From assembly GCA_020725425.1 (NCBI GenBank), contig DYFA01000054.1, forward strand, positions 1-64,000: DNA of 64,000 bases, in the 5' to 3' direction. A program made the translations under genes and the position numbers. Shown here in pieces: positions 1 to 8,223 of the stretch. The DNA comes from Aneurinibacillus sp. GTDB lineage: Bacteria; Bacillota; UBA5301; DYFA01. The stretch's first letter is position 1. Every line of letters begins with the position of its first letter. The notes under the pieces are model-generated. The model was not told the origin of the DNA. It saw only the letters and a list, made by a program, of their open reading frames with translations, and did not search any database.

Positions 1-1359
1 GGTCAACAGTCCCACCTCGACGCCGTGATCCAGAAGGGCCGAGCGCAGATGCTTGGCCCGGTCCACCGAGTTGACCGAAAGGAGCACCCGGAAGCCTTCC
101 CTCCGCCAGCGCTTCACCTCCACCGCCAGCCGCTCGACCCTTCCATGGAAGAGCTCGGGGGTACGGGCGGGGAAGGCGACGGTCCGGACCGGGCGGAGGC
201 CCGGGGCGCGGGTGCCGAGGGTGGAGAGGTAGACGGCGGGATGGTCGCTGTTCCCCCACCCGGCCTGGAGGTCGCCCCACTCGACGAAGAGCGAGAGTTC
301 GGCCGGGAGCGCCTCGCCCTTCTCCACCCGGTCCAGCAGGGTCTCGGTAACCTCGGTGAGGCCTTGGACGGCGGCCTCCCGGGCGCGGACCGGCTCATCC
401 ACCACCACCAGAGCGCCGGGAAGATAATCCAACAGCGTCGCCAGGCGGGGGACCAGGAACGGCAGGTACTGCTCGACACCGGGGAAGTAGTGGCGTTCGG
501 CCAGCGCCTCGGCATGGGTCTCCACCCGCTCCCGCAGGCGGCGGGCCGCCGCCCGGCGGCCGGTCGAGCTCAGCCGGGCCGCCTCGGTGGCGGCCGCCTC
601 GTGCAGGCGGGAGCGGGCCTCCTCCACGGCTTCCGGCGGGAAGACCACCTCCCGGGCGGGGACCAGCGCCAGCCGGGCCACCCGCTCCAGCGAGCGCTGG
701 GTGGCCGCCTCGACGCGCCGGAGAGAGTCCACTTCATCACCCCAAAGTTCGATGCGGTAGGGGTAGTCGCTGGTCAGGGGGAAGACGTCGACGATCCCGC
801 CCCGGACGGCGAACTGCCCGCGGTTGTCGACCAGATCCACCCGCTCGTAGCCCATGAGGACCAGCCGGCGCACGAGCTCGCCCAGGTCGATCCGCTGGCC
901 GGAGGTCAGGGCGAAGGTGTGGCGGAAGAAGGCCTCGGGGGGCAGGAACCGCCGCATCAGGGCCTGGACGGGGACGACCACCAGGGGAGCCGTGGCCGGC
1001 TGCCCGCTCCCCCCGGCGGCGGAGACGTCGGCCAGAAGCTCGTACGTGCGCAGCCGGTGGACGAGCGGCTCCGGGTCCTGCACGATCTCCTCGTGGGGCA
1101 GGACTTCCAGGGCCGGGAAGAGGGCGAGCGACTCCGCCCCGACGAGCGACAGCAGGTCCCCGTGGAGCCGTTCGGCCTCGTAGGCGTTGTACGTGACCAC
1201 AAGGAGGGGGCGGTTCAGCGTTCGCCGCAAGGCTGCCGCCAGGAGCGCCTTCTGGGAGCCGGCCAGCCCTGTGACCAACTGGACTGGGGCCGGCCCCTCG
1301 GCCAGGCTCCGGACTTCTGCGCTCGCCGCCAACGCTTCAACCAGGGGAAGATAAGCCAC
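1..1359 (-). CDS. mfd: Transcription-repair coupling factor Mfd, N-terminal part (runs off window)
   Basis: The first 453 codons of Mfd, the ATP-dependent translocase that removes stalled RNA polymerase and recruits UvrA. The frame stays open to the left edge, so the RNAP-interaction and helicase domains lie outside. The N-terminal UvrB-like module is visible: a degenerate P-loop (VTGLAGSQKALLAAAL, which lacks the GKT of UvrB as expected for Mfd), then EVLPHEEIVQDP, and the hallmark VRGGIVDVFP near residue 210. The start is a GTG behind an AAGGAAGGG sequence. It sits downstream of the pilus genes, PHP phosphatase and PrsW-like gene; in Bacillus mfd follows pth directly, so the pilus locus separates two normally neighbouring genes. 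Confidence 0.93.
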   Translation of the reverse strand, partial: MAYLPLVEALAASAEVRSLAEGPAPVQLVTGLAGSQKALLAAALRRTLNRPLLVVTYNAYEAERLHGDLLSLVGAESLALFPALEVLPHEEIVQDPEPLVHRLRTYELLADVSAAGGSGQPATAPLVVVPVQALMRRFLPPEAFFRHTFALTSGQRIDLGELVRRLVLMGYERVDLVDNRGQFAVRGGIVDVFPLTSDYPYRIELWGDEVDSLRRVEAATQRSLERVARLALVPAREVVFPPEAVEEARSRLHEAAATEAARLSSTGRRAAARRLRERVETHAEALAERHYFPGVEQYLPFLVPRLATLLDYLPGALVVVDEPVRAREAAVQGLTEVTETLLDRVEKGEALPAELSLFVEWGDLQAGWGNSDHPAVYLSTLGTRAPGLRPVRTVAFPARTPELFHGRVERLAVEVKRWRREGFRVLLSVNSVDRAKHLRSALLDHGVEVGLLT

Positions 1360-1381
1360 TTTCCCAAACCCTTCCTTCGAC

Positions 1382-1825
1382 TTAGCCCTGCCGCCCCCAC
1401 CGAAGCGCCAGAGCGTTCCAGGCGATGTGCAGGCCGACGCCGGCCCCGGTCGCCAGGAACGGCGAGCCGGTGCTCGCCAGGGCGGCGTTCGTCGCCGCGC
1501 CGAACAGGGCATGGCCGAGCAGGCTGAAGAGGCCGGCCACGAGGCCGCGCCACTCCCCGACCGCGGCCTCGAAGCCGGCTTCCGCCAGCCCGAAGATCAC
1601 GTGCGTTCCGAACAGGTCCGCTCCGGAGAGCATGGCTGCCAGATTCTTGGCCGCTTCCTCCACGGCGGGGACCACGCTGACCAAGACCGCCCCGGGGCGG
1701 ACCGCCGGGCCTCCTGGTGATGTCCGCGCCCTTTCCTCAAGCCCGCTCAGGAACGCCCGGTCGGCCAGGAAGGCCATTTCGGCCGCCAGCAGGCCCGCTA
1801 AAAGGGTGGTGAGAGTGCTGTTCAC
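1382..1825 (-). CDS. Small PrsW-like integral membrane protein
   Basis: A 147-residue hydrophobic protein, about 23 bases upstream of mfd on the same strand. It carries in order the signatures of the PrsW/CPBP-type glutamic membrane protease family: EExxK (residues 56-60, EEAAK), FxxxE (78-82, FGLAE), HxxFG (105-109) and HxxxN (133-137, HIAWN). These lie in or beside predicted membrane helices. It is shorter than typical PrsW, having only about four helices and no soluble N-terminal extension. Family members cleave anti-sigma factors or process membrane proteins; the substrate here is unknown. Closest housekeeping neighbours are the PHP phosphatase gene (10 bases upstream) and mfd. The family call rests on motifs only. 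Confidence 0.68.
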   Translation of the reverse strand: MNSTLTTLLAGLLAAEMAFLADRAFLSGLEERARTSPGGPAVRPGAVLVSVVPAVEEAAKNLAAMLSGADLFGTHVIFGLAEAGFEAAVGEWRGLVAGLFSLLGHALFGAATNAALASTGSPFLATGAGVGLHIAWNALALRWGRQG

Positions 1826-1834
1826 GCCGGTAGC

Positions 1835-2677
1835 TTACCCGGAAGACTCCTTGGGACGCGGAAGCGGCCGGCTCTCCCGCCGGCGCCGCCGGAACACGGT
1901 ATACTCCCGGTACCCGCAGGACCACAAGAGATCCACCGCCCGGTCGAAGTCCCGCCCGCAGTCCTCCGGCTCGTGGGCGTCGGATCCGACGGTCACCGGG
2001 ACGCCCAGCTCCCGGAAGCGCCGGAGCAGCCACTCACCAGGATACATTTCCCCGACCGGTCTCCGCAACCCTGCCGTATTGACCTCCACCGCCACGCCCG
2101 CCGCGGCGATGGCCCCGATGGCCGGCTCAGCCAGGTCGCTCCAGGGAGGACTGGGGTACAGGCCCATGATCTTCACGAGGTCCGCGTGGCCGATGACGTC
2201 GAAGAGTCCGCTCGACGCCGCCCCGGCCAGGAGTTCGAAGTACCGGGCGAAGACCTGCCGCCGGTCCCGCCGCTCCCACTCGGCCATACAGGCCTCGTCG
2301 CCGACGAAGTCGAAGCCCCACCCGTCCAGCCAGTGCACCGACCCGAGGACGAAGTCGAACGGCGCCCGGCTCAGGAAATCCCGGATCTCCTCCTCTTTTC
2401 CGGAGACGTAATCCATCTCCAGTCCGAGCCGGAGCGGCAGCCCCTCGGCCGCCATCCGGCCCACGAAGCCGGCGTACTCCTCGAGGCGCAGGAGGTGGTG
2501 GCTCCGCACCCAGGGGTTGTCCAGGACCGCCAATCCCTCGACGAACCGGTGTCCGTGCTCCGTCACCCCGAACTCGGTCACCCCGCGCGCCCGGCCCGCG
2601 GCGAGAAACCGTTCCAGCCAGTCGCGGGTATAGGGGCCGCGCTCGAGGTGAAAGTGATAGTCAGCCAAAGGGGTCAT
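1835..2677 (-). CDS. PHP-domain histidinol-phosphatase-type phosphoesterase
   Basis: A 280-residue PHP-fold metal-dependent phosphoesterase resembling HisK-type histidinol phosphatase, which removes phosphate from L-histidinol phosphate. Metal-ligand motifs appear in the expected order: DYHFHLE at residues 6-12, TEHGHR near 40, GLEMDY near 85, GSVHW near 113, IGHADL near 165 and SDAHEPED near 230. The length is normal for the family. It lies 4 bases from the stop of the prepilin peptidase gene and probably shares the pilus transcript, although the function is unrelated. No other his genes are in the window, so a different phosphomonoester substrate is possible. Confidence 0.82.
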   Translation of the reverse strand: MTPLADYHFHLERGPYTRDWLERFLAAGRARGVTEFGVTEHGHRFVEGLAVLDNPWVRSHHLLRLEEYAGFVGRMAAEGLPLRLGLEMDYVSGKEEEIRDFLSRAPFDFVLGSVHWLDGWGFDFVGDEACMAEWERRDRRQVFARYFELLAGAASSGLFDVIGHADLVKIMGLYPSPPWSDLAEPAIGAIAAAGVAVEVNTAGLRRPVGEMYPGEWLLRRFRELGVPVTVGSDAHEPEDCGRDFDRAVDLLWSCGYREYTVFRRRRRESRPLPRPKESSG

Positions 2678-2681
2678 CGTC

Positions 2682-3503
2682 CTACCTCCACCAGCTCAGG
2701 ATCTGCAGAAGCCACCGGTCCCCGAAGAAGAGGAAAAGGCACCCGAAGGACAGGAAAGGGCCGAAAGGGATGGGGTCCCGCCGCCCCTTGCGCCCCGTCA
2801 GAAGGAGCCACAACCCGACGACCGAACCGGCGACGGCGCCGAGGAAGAGGCTGGCGAGGGCCCCGCGCCACCCGACAAAGGCGCCGATCATCGCCAGGAG
2901 TTTCGCGTCGCCGTAGCCCATCCCCTCCCGCGAGAGCAGGATGATGAGCAGAATGGCGCCGGCGCCGGCCGCCGCCCCGATCAACCCCGACCGGAACGAG
3001 AGGGGAGCGAAGAGGTAGGGCAGGTGGGCGAGGGAGACGCCGAACGGCGAGGGACGACCGGTCCACTGGGCTATAGACGCCCCGAGACCGAAGGCCAGGC
3101 CCAACCCGAGGCCGGGCAGGGTGAGGGCGTCCGGCAGAAGCTGGTGGTCGAGGTCGATGAAGGTCAACGCCAGAAGCAGGGAGGCGAGGAGGCCGTACGG
3201 GAGGAGCGCCCACCGCCAGCCGAACCTCAGGTAGAGCGCCAGGTAGAGAAGGACGTTGGCCAGCTCCACCAAAGGGTAGCGCGCCGGAATGGAGGCGGCG
3301 CAGTACCGGCAGCGCCCTCGGAGGGTCAACCAACTGACCAGCGGAATCAGGTCTCTGACCGCCAGCGGGTGGCCGCAGGCCGGGCAGCGGGAGCCCGGCC
3401 AGGCGACCGACTCCCCCCGCGGCAGGCGATAGATGAGGACGTTGAGGAAACTGCCGGCCAAAAGGCCGAGCAGGGGGACGAGCAAGACCAAGAGCTGCCT
3501 CAC
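2682..3503 (-). CDS. pilD: Type IV prepilin peptidase / N-methyltransferase (A24 family)
   Basis: A 273-residue polytopic inner-membrane aspartyl protease that removes prepilin leaders and methylates the new N-terminal residue. The N-terminal cytosolic loop has the two Cys pairs of the bifunctional enzyme (CPACGHPL and CRYCA, residues about 41-75). The catalytic aspartates are seen in DLDHQLLPD (about residue 150) and in the GYGDAKLL motif (about 210). There are about seven to eight membrane helices. Its start overlaps the pilQ stop by 4 bases (ATGA type), so it belongs to the pilus operon. Its substrates should include the four pilin-like proteins encoded at 7.8-8.2 kb and 12.4-14.5 kb. Confidence 0.95.
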   Translation of the reverse strand: MRQLLVLLVPLLGLLAGSFLNVLIYRLPRGESVAWPGSRCPACGHPLAVRDLIPLVSWLTLRGRCRYCAASIPARYPLVELANVLLYLALYLRFGWRWALLPYGLLASLLLALTFIDLDHQLLPDALTLPGLGLGLAFGLGASIAQWTGRPSPFGVSLAHLPYLFAPLSFRSGLIGAAAGAGAILLIILLSREGMGYGDAKLLAMIGAFVGWRGALASLFLGAVAGSVVGLWLLLTGRKGRRDPIPFGPFLSFGCLFLFFGDRWLLQILSWWR

Positions 3504-5002
3504 TTGGCCTCGCCGGCCGCATCAGTCGCCGGCGGCGGCAGCAGGGCGGGGGTGGAGGGCCCCTCTCCTTCCTGCAGGATGTGGGCGGTGATGAAGATGA
3601 CCAGCTCGCTCTCCTTGGCGTCGTTCTTGCGCCGGGAGAAGAGCCCGCCCACGATCGGCAGGTTGCTCAACCCGACGATCCCGTTCCGGTCCTTGACCTC
3701 CGTCAATTGCTTCAAACCGCCGATGGCCACCGTCTGCCCACTATTCATCCGCAGGACCGTGAAGGCTTCCCGTGTCCGGATCTGGGGGTAGCCGCCGGGT
3801 GTCCAGCCGACGATCGTGCTCACCTGGGGCTTGACCGTCGCGGTCAGGGAATCCGAGCCGTTCAGTCGGGGTGTGACCGTCAACTCGATGCCGACGTTGA
3901 TGTAGTCGATCTTCGTCACCGGGACGCCGTCGCGGATCTCCTCCACCGCCACCGGGATGCGGTCGCCGATGTGGATCTTCGCCTCCTGGTTGTTCACCAC
4001 GGCGATGCGCGGGTTGGCCAGCAGGCGGGCCTCACCCTTCTCCTCCAGGGCTTTGAGGTACGCCGTATAGGAGAGATTGACTCCCGGCACCGGGCCGCCC
4101 AGCTTGGCCAGTTCGGTGTCCTTCAACTCCCACTTCTCCGGCCACTCGATCCCCAGTTCAGTCAAGGCGTCCTTACTGATCTCCTCAAGGCGCGCCTCGA
4201 TCAGGATCTGCGACACTCCGGTGTCCAGCCGGTCGATCAGCCGCCGGGCTTCCGCCAGCTCCTCGGGCGTCCCGTTCAGCACCAGGGAGTTGGTGCGGCT
4301 CTCCGCCAGGACCGCGTTGGCCGGCAACACCAGCCCAAGGGCGTTTTTGACCTCCTCCGCCTTGGCGAAGCGCAGCGTCACCACTTCCACCCGCTTCTTC
4401 CCCGGCTCCTCCACCGGCGCGGCGAGCGGCCGGGCGGGTTCAGCCCCCGCCGGCCGGGGCACGTCGATCCGGGCCACGATCTGGCGGGCCTGCTCCAATT
4501 GCTCGGGCGTCCCCCGCACCAGGATGCTCCGGCTGCGATTCTCCAGGGCCAGGTTGGCGTCGGCGACGAGGACGGAGAGCGCTTGGCGCACCTCGGCGGG
4601 TTCAGCGTGCTTGAGGGTGAAGACCTCGACCCGCAGGGACTCGGCCGGCCGGTCGCCGGCCGCGGCGGTCACGAAGACCGTCCGGCTGTTCACCAGCCGG
4701 CCTTCCAGCCCGGCAGCCTTGAGCACCAGATCCAGGGCCTGGGAGAAGGGGACCTCGGTGAAGCTGAAGCTGACCTCCCCCTTGACCGTCCGGTCGGCCA
4801 CGATGTTCAGCGATCCCAGGCGGGACAGCATCTGCAGCACGTCCCGGACGTCCGCCCCCTTGACCTCCAGCGTCACCGCCGGGAAATCACCCCCGGCGAA
4901 CTGGCCGGAGAAGCCGGCTCCGGCCTGAACGGGCCCCGCCACCGCCAGGCATATCAGCAGGGCCGCCTGAAGAAGGCACCGACCTGCACTCCGCTTGCCC
5001 AT
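3500..5002 (-). CDS. pilQ: Secretin of the type IV pilus (PilQ/GspD family)
   Basis: A 500-residue secretin that would form the outer-membrane exit ring for the pilus. After a signal peptide (residues 1-27) come an STN/N0 domain (VTLEVKGADVRDVLQMLSRL, about 43-100), two NolW/N1 repeats (about 125-180 and 205-260, each with a SLVLNGTPEEL-type ending), and the secretin barrel domain from about 265, with LLANPRIAVVNNQEAKIHIG, VGIELTVTPRL and VGLSNLPIVGGLF. It ends with a short proline/alanine tail. It overlaps pilD and lies 2 bases downstream of the pilP-like gene. A secretin in a spoVG-bearing lineage is notable because monoderm pili do not need one. Confidence 0.94.
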   Translation of the reverse strand: MGKRSAGRCLLQAALLICLAVAGPVQAGAGFSGQFAGGDFPAVTLEVKGADVRDVLQMLSRLGSLNIVADRTVKGEVSFSFTEVPFSQALDLVLKAAGLEGRLVNSRTVFVTAAAGDRPAESLRVEVFTLKHAEPAEVRQALSVLVADANLALENRSRSILVRGTPEQLEQARQIVARIDVPRPAGAEPARPLAAPVEEPGKKRVEVVTLRFAKAEEVKNALGLVLPANAVLAESRTNSLVLNGTPEELAEARRLIDRLDTGVSQILIEARLEEISKDALTELGIEWPEKWELKDTELAKLGGPVPGVNLSYTAYLKALEEKGEARLLANPRIAVVNNQEAKIHIGDRIPVAVEEIRDGVPVTKIDYINVGIELTVTPRLNGSDSLTATVKPQVSTIVGWTPGGYPQIRTREAFTVLRMNSGQTVAIGGLKQLTEVKDRNGIVGLSNLPIVGGLFSRRKNDAKESELVIFITAHILQEGEGPSTPALLPPPATDAAGEAK

Positions 5003-5004
5003 CG

Positions 5005-5616
5005 CTAATCTCCCTTCCGCTCGAGCGCCAAGCGCTGACTCCCCTTCGCCAGCCGCACGGCGCGAAGGGTCACTGACTCCACCCGCCAGCCGTTTACCAG
5101 GTCGCCTGTCTGGACCACCTTCGTCTCCCCCTCCGGCCAGGCGAGAATGGCGTAGAAGCGCCTCCCGTCGGAGCCCACCCCCGCGATCCTGAACGCCTCC
5201 GGTCGGGGCGTCCCGCTCGCCGGCTCCCCGTCCGGGAGTTCTTCCGCAGGGGGCGCGGCTGTGAACGGGTCCGAGGCGCCGATCGGCGCCGGGTCGAGCG
5301 GGCCCGGAGGCGGGACAGGCGCCTGCCTCTCTTGGGACAAGCCCTCGGCCGCCGCGAGCACCCTCCGGAGGTCCGCCTCAGCAGCCGCCCCGACGGCTTC
5401 CCGGGCGCCCTCCGGTTGGCTGAGCGCCAGAAAACGCCCCGCGCCCTGCCACGCCAGCAAACCCCAGGCCATCAGCCCAACGAGGCAGACCGCGGCCCGC
5501 GCGGCGGTCCGCCTGGCGAAGCGGCCGGCCAACACCTCGTCCAGGGCGGTGCGCGGCGCGGCTTCCGGCCGGGAACCAGGCCGCCAGGGCCATCCTACGG
5601 CAAAGCTAAGGCGCAC
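5005..5616 (-). CDS. PilP/GspC-like pilus assembly protein
   Basis: A 203-residue protein with a cytosolic N-terminus, one membrane helix (about residues 43-63), a proline-rich periplasmic linker (about 100-140) and a small C-terminal domain (EAFRIAGVGSDGRRFYAILA ... VQTGDLVNGWRVESV). This layout matches the HR/PilP-type domain of GspC and PilP, which links the inner-membrane PilN/O platform to the secretin. The gene sits between pilO, which it overlaps by 11 bases, and pilQ, exactly where pilP lies in other operons. Sequence conservation is weak, so the name rests on architecture and position. Confidence 0.72.
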   Translation of the reverse strand: MRLSFAVGWPWRPGSRPEAAPRTALDEVLAGRFARRTAARAAVCLVGLMAWGLLAWQGAGRFLALSQPEGAREAVGAAAEADLRRVLAAAEGLSQERQAPVPPPGPLDPAPIGASDPFTAAPPAEELPDGEPASGTPRPEAFRIAGVGSDGRRFYAILAWPEGETKVVQTGDLVNGWRVESVTLRAVRLAKGSQRLALERKGD

Positions 5617-6202
5617 TGGTTTTCCCTCCCCCTTGCGCTGGACCGAAGAGGGCCACCGTCAATCGCACCTCGAACGGCCCCCTTCTCCCGGTTTCCGTTC
5701 CTCCGGCCGCCTGCTTCAGTTCCAGACTCTCGACCCGGACGGCATAGGGCAGAGAGGTCAGCCGGTAGAGGAATTCCTCGACTCCCGCCGAGTCGCCCCG
5801 GAGAACCAGCGCCACCGGATAACGGGCGAACCCCTCCTTGGCTTCCGCCTTGCCGGGCTCGACTGAGACCAGCTGGGCACGGCTCCGCCGGGCGAGGACC
5901 TCCGCGTCGGCCGTGAGATGGGGCAGGGCGGCCTCCCCCAAAAGCCGGGCTTCACCTTCAGCCACCTGGCGCGCCAGGTCGCTGACCCGGCCCGCCAAGG
6001 ATTCCAGGCGCTTGACCTGGCGCCGCCCTGTCTCCACTTCCAGTTGCAGCTTCTGGTATTCCGCCTGTTGTTGGCGGAGCGCCTGCTCAGCCGGCCAGGC
6101 GCAGAGGCCCGCGAAGGCCGCGACCGAAAGCGCCACCAGTCCCGCGAGAAGGGCGAGGTCCCGCCGCGAGAGCGCCGTCCAAAAGGCCTGGTGTCGCCTC
6201 AT
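5606..6202 (-). CDS. pilO: Type IV pilus inner-membrane platform protein PilO
   Basis: A 198-residue bitopic protein: short cytosolic tail, membrane helix at residues about 14-35 (LALLAGLVALSVAAFAGL), a coiled coil at about 40-85, and a ferredoxin-like periplasmic domain (YPVALVLRGDSAGVEEFLYR, LPYAVRVESLEL). This is the PilO/GspM layout that pairs with PilN. The start is the ATG overlapping the pilN stop in an ATGA junction. The frame stays open 68 codons further upstream, but that stretch is the pilN gene read out of frame, so the longer version was rejected. Confidence 0.9.
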   Translation of the reverse strand: MRRHQAFWTALSRRDLALLAGLVALSVAAFAGLCAWPAEQALRQQQAEYQKLQLEVETGRRQVKRLESLAGRVSDLARQVAEGEARLLGEAALPHLTADAEVLARRSRAQLVSVEPGKAEAKEGFARYPVALVLRGDSAGVEEFLYRLTSLPYAVRVESLELKQAAGGTETGRRGPFEVRLTVALFGPAQGGGKTSAP

Positions 6203-6741
6203 GAGCCGGACGCCCCCCTCACGCCGAACTGGATGTGGTACTGAACGCGGCCGCCTTTCTCGTCCAGGTCCGCCCGCTCCAGCTTGACCCCGGTGTACTG
6301 CTCCTCTTGCAGCCAGGTGAGAAGGCGGGCCACGTCGCCATAGCTCTGCGCCGTCCCGCGGAGGGAGACGCGGCCGCCGGCTTCCGTCCGCAGCGAGGCG
6401 ATGCACACCCGTTCGGGGAAGCGCCGCCGGAAGGAGGCGAAAACCTTCAGCGCCGCATCGTCGGCCCCGATGAGCGGGGCGAGGACGCTCAGCCGGGCCG
6501 CCAGCGCCTTCTCCTCCCTCTCCAGGCGGCGCACGTGGTCGTGCACCAGCTTGTACTGGCCGGACGCCTGGCGCAGGGCTGCGATCCTCTGCGCGCCGGC
6601 CGCCCGCTCCGCCTGCAGCGCCGCCTGCCAGGCCAGGAGAACGGCTGCGACCGCAGCAAGGGTCACAAGGAAGACTGCGCTCTTGGTTTCCTTCTGCCGC
6701 CAGGCCCGATAGCGCGGCGGCAGCAGGTCAATCCGGATCAC
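6199..6741 (-). CDS. pilN: Type IV pilus inner-membrane platform protein PilN
   Basis: A 180-residue protein with the short conserved N-terminal peptide IRIDLLPPRYR that docks into PilM, then a membrane helix (about 23-45), a coiled coil (about 50-90) and a PilN periplasmic domain (RRFPERVCIASLRTEAGGRV). It starts at a GTG that overlaps the pilM stop (GTGA) and ends in an ATGA overlap with pilO, indicating tight translational coupling. A longer in-frame extension upstream runs across pilM out of frame and was discarded. Confidence 0.92.
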   Translation of the reverse strand: MIRIDLLPPRYRAWRQKETKSAVFLVTLAAVAAVLLAWQAALQAERAAGAQRIAALRQASGQYKLVHDHVRRLEREEKALAARLSVLAPLIGADDAALKVFASFRRRFPERVCIASLRTEAGGRVSLRGTAQSYGDVARLLTWLQEEQYTGVKLERADLDEKGGRVQYHIQFGVRGASGS

Positions 6742-7724
6742 GGCGCCACCTCCCGCAGGGCGAGGCCGACCGCCACTCCGAGTTCGTCCCACGGCACAGG
6801 GATGGAAGACGACGCCGTCACCGCCTTGGCGACCGGCAGCAGCCGGGCGGGGATCCCCGTCGCCTCCCCCAGAAACTGGACCAGCTCCGGAGCGCCGGCC
6901 CCGCACCCGGTGACCGCCAGCTGGTCCACCTCCAGCCACTGGTGCTGGGCGCGGTAGTAGTCCAGCGACCGCTGAACCTCGTGAGCCAGTTCCCGCACTG
7001 GATCCATGAGGTCCACGTAGGCGCCGGGCGGCTCCTCCGCAGCCGCGGCCGCCTGTGTCAACACGGGCGAAAGGGCCTGGCGCCCGCCGGGGATGACGCG
7101 TCCGAAGACCAGGTCGTCGCCGCGGAAGAGCCCTACTTCCGTCACGGCGTGGCCGAGGTCGATGGTCGCCACCATCCGCCCCGCCCCGGTCCAGCCCACC
7201 GCCTGCAGGGTCCGCCCCAGCGCCAGCGGGGCCGCGTCCACTGCGCCCGGCTCCAGTCCCGCCTTGAGGACGGCGGCAGTCACCGCCTCCACCCAGGCGG
7301 CGCGGGCCGCGACAAAAAGAACCTCCATCTGCTCCCCGGCGCCGGGGAACAGATGAAAGTCGAAAACCGCTTCTTCCACCGGAAAAGGCAGCGACTGGGC
7401 CGCCTCCCACTTGACCGCTTCCCGGGCCTCCGCCTCGGCGAGGCGCGGCAGCGACAGGAGGCGGAGCGCCAGGCCCGTCCCGCCGATCCCCACCACCGTC
7501 CGATGGCGCGGCGAGGCCTCCACCCCCGCCTGCTCCAGGGCGCGGGACACGGCCCCGGCCAACTGTTCGCTGTCCGGCCTCTCTGTTTCACTCCCCGGCT
7601 GCCCCGGCAGGGGGGTCCAGCCCGCCCCCACCAGCCGCCGGGGGCCATGGCCGGACTCCAGCGCCACCACCTTGACTGCCGCCGACCCGAGGTCGATTCC
7701 GAGCAGCAGCTGCCTCGGCCTCAA
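6738..7724 (-). CDS. pilM: Actin-like pilus assembly ATPase PilM
   Basis: A 328-residue cytosolic protein of the FtsA/actin-like PilM family, which binds the PilN tail and connects the pilus platform to the motor ATPases. Visible signatures are the phosphate-binding loop LGIDLGSAAVKVVALE at residues 8-23, VVGIGGTGLALRLLSLP, AREAVKWEAAQSLPF (typical of PilM), a second nucleotide loop ATIDLGHAVTEVGLF, and LAVTGCGA near 285. It precedes pilN with a 4-base overlap and follows the major pilin gene. Confidence 0.93.
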   Translation of the reverse strand: MRPRQLLLGIDLGSAAVKVVALESGHGPRRLVGAGWTPLPGQPGSETERPDSEQLAGAVSRALEQAGVEASPRHRTVVGIGGTGLALRLLSLPRLAEAEAREAVKWEAAQSLPFPVEEAVFDFHLFPGAGEQMEVLFVAARAAWVEAVTAAVLKAGLEPGAVDAAPLALGRTLQAVGWTGAGRMVATIDLGHAVTEVGLFRGDDLVFGRVIPGGRQALSPVLTQAAAAAEEPPGAYVDLMDPVRELAHEVQRSLDYYRAQHQWLEVDQLAVTGCGAGAPELVQFLGEATGIPARLLPVAKAVTASSSIPVPWDELGVAVGLALREVAP

Positions 7725-7841
7725 GACCCTCCCCCTCCTGTCACCCCGCTGGACCTCCGGTGGGCGCAGCGGTGGACGGCCGAGCCGGACCGCCCACCGC
7801 GACTCCCTGGCCGGAATGGACTCCCGCCACCCTGGCGCTCA

Positions 7842-8174
7842 CTATGGCGCCGGCGCATGCACGCTGCAGTAGGCAATCCCTTCCGCACTGACGGAGTAGG
7901 TGCCTCCACTCGGGCATACAGCCACTCGCTTCAGGTAGTCTGTCGTGTTGAGCGTGTTCACGATGTCCTCGGGAACCTCCGCAGTGGGATGGTCGGCCCT
8001 CCAGACGTCGAAGGCGGTTTCCAGAGCGGCCCGGTTGGCCTGGCAGGCCGCGACCCTGGCCGACTCGGTCCCCCGGCCCAGCCGCGGGACGGCGATCGCC
8101 GCCAGGATACCGATGATAGCGATCACGATCAACAGTTCGACCAGTGTGAAGCCCTTCTCATGGTTCCGTCTCAT
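7842..8174 (-). CDS. Major type IV pilin precursor (class III signal)
   Basis: A 110-residue prepilin. The leader MRRNHEKG precedes FTLVELLIVIAIIGILAAIA, with Glu at position +5, the class III cleavage and polymerisation motif. The mature part is about 102 residues and carries two Cys pairs that could form disulfides (AACQAN, AVCPSG, AYCSVH). The ATG at 8174 lies 8 bases after a perfect AGGAGG, whereas a GTG three codons upstream overlaps that site, so the ATG was chosen. It lies within the operon between pilC and pilM, and its strong ribosome binding site fits high expression of the main pilus subunit. Confidence 0.93.
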   Translation of the reverse strand: MRRNHEKGFTLVELLIVIAIIGILAAIAVPRLGRGTESARVAACQANRAALETAFDVWRADHPTAEVPEDIVNTLNTTDYLKRVAVCPSGGTYSVSAEGIAYCSVHAPAP

Positions 8175-8223
8175 CTGTGTCACCTCCTTTCGGCCAAAGT
8201 CGAGCTGGGGTCCTTTCTAGAGG

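Noticed and set aside
25..1527. 500-codon open frame on the plus strand
   Set aside because: It is antisense to the clear mfd frame. Its translation is Gly/Arg/Pro-rich without conserved blocks, as usual for GC-rich shadow frames.
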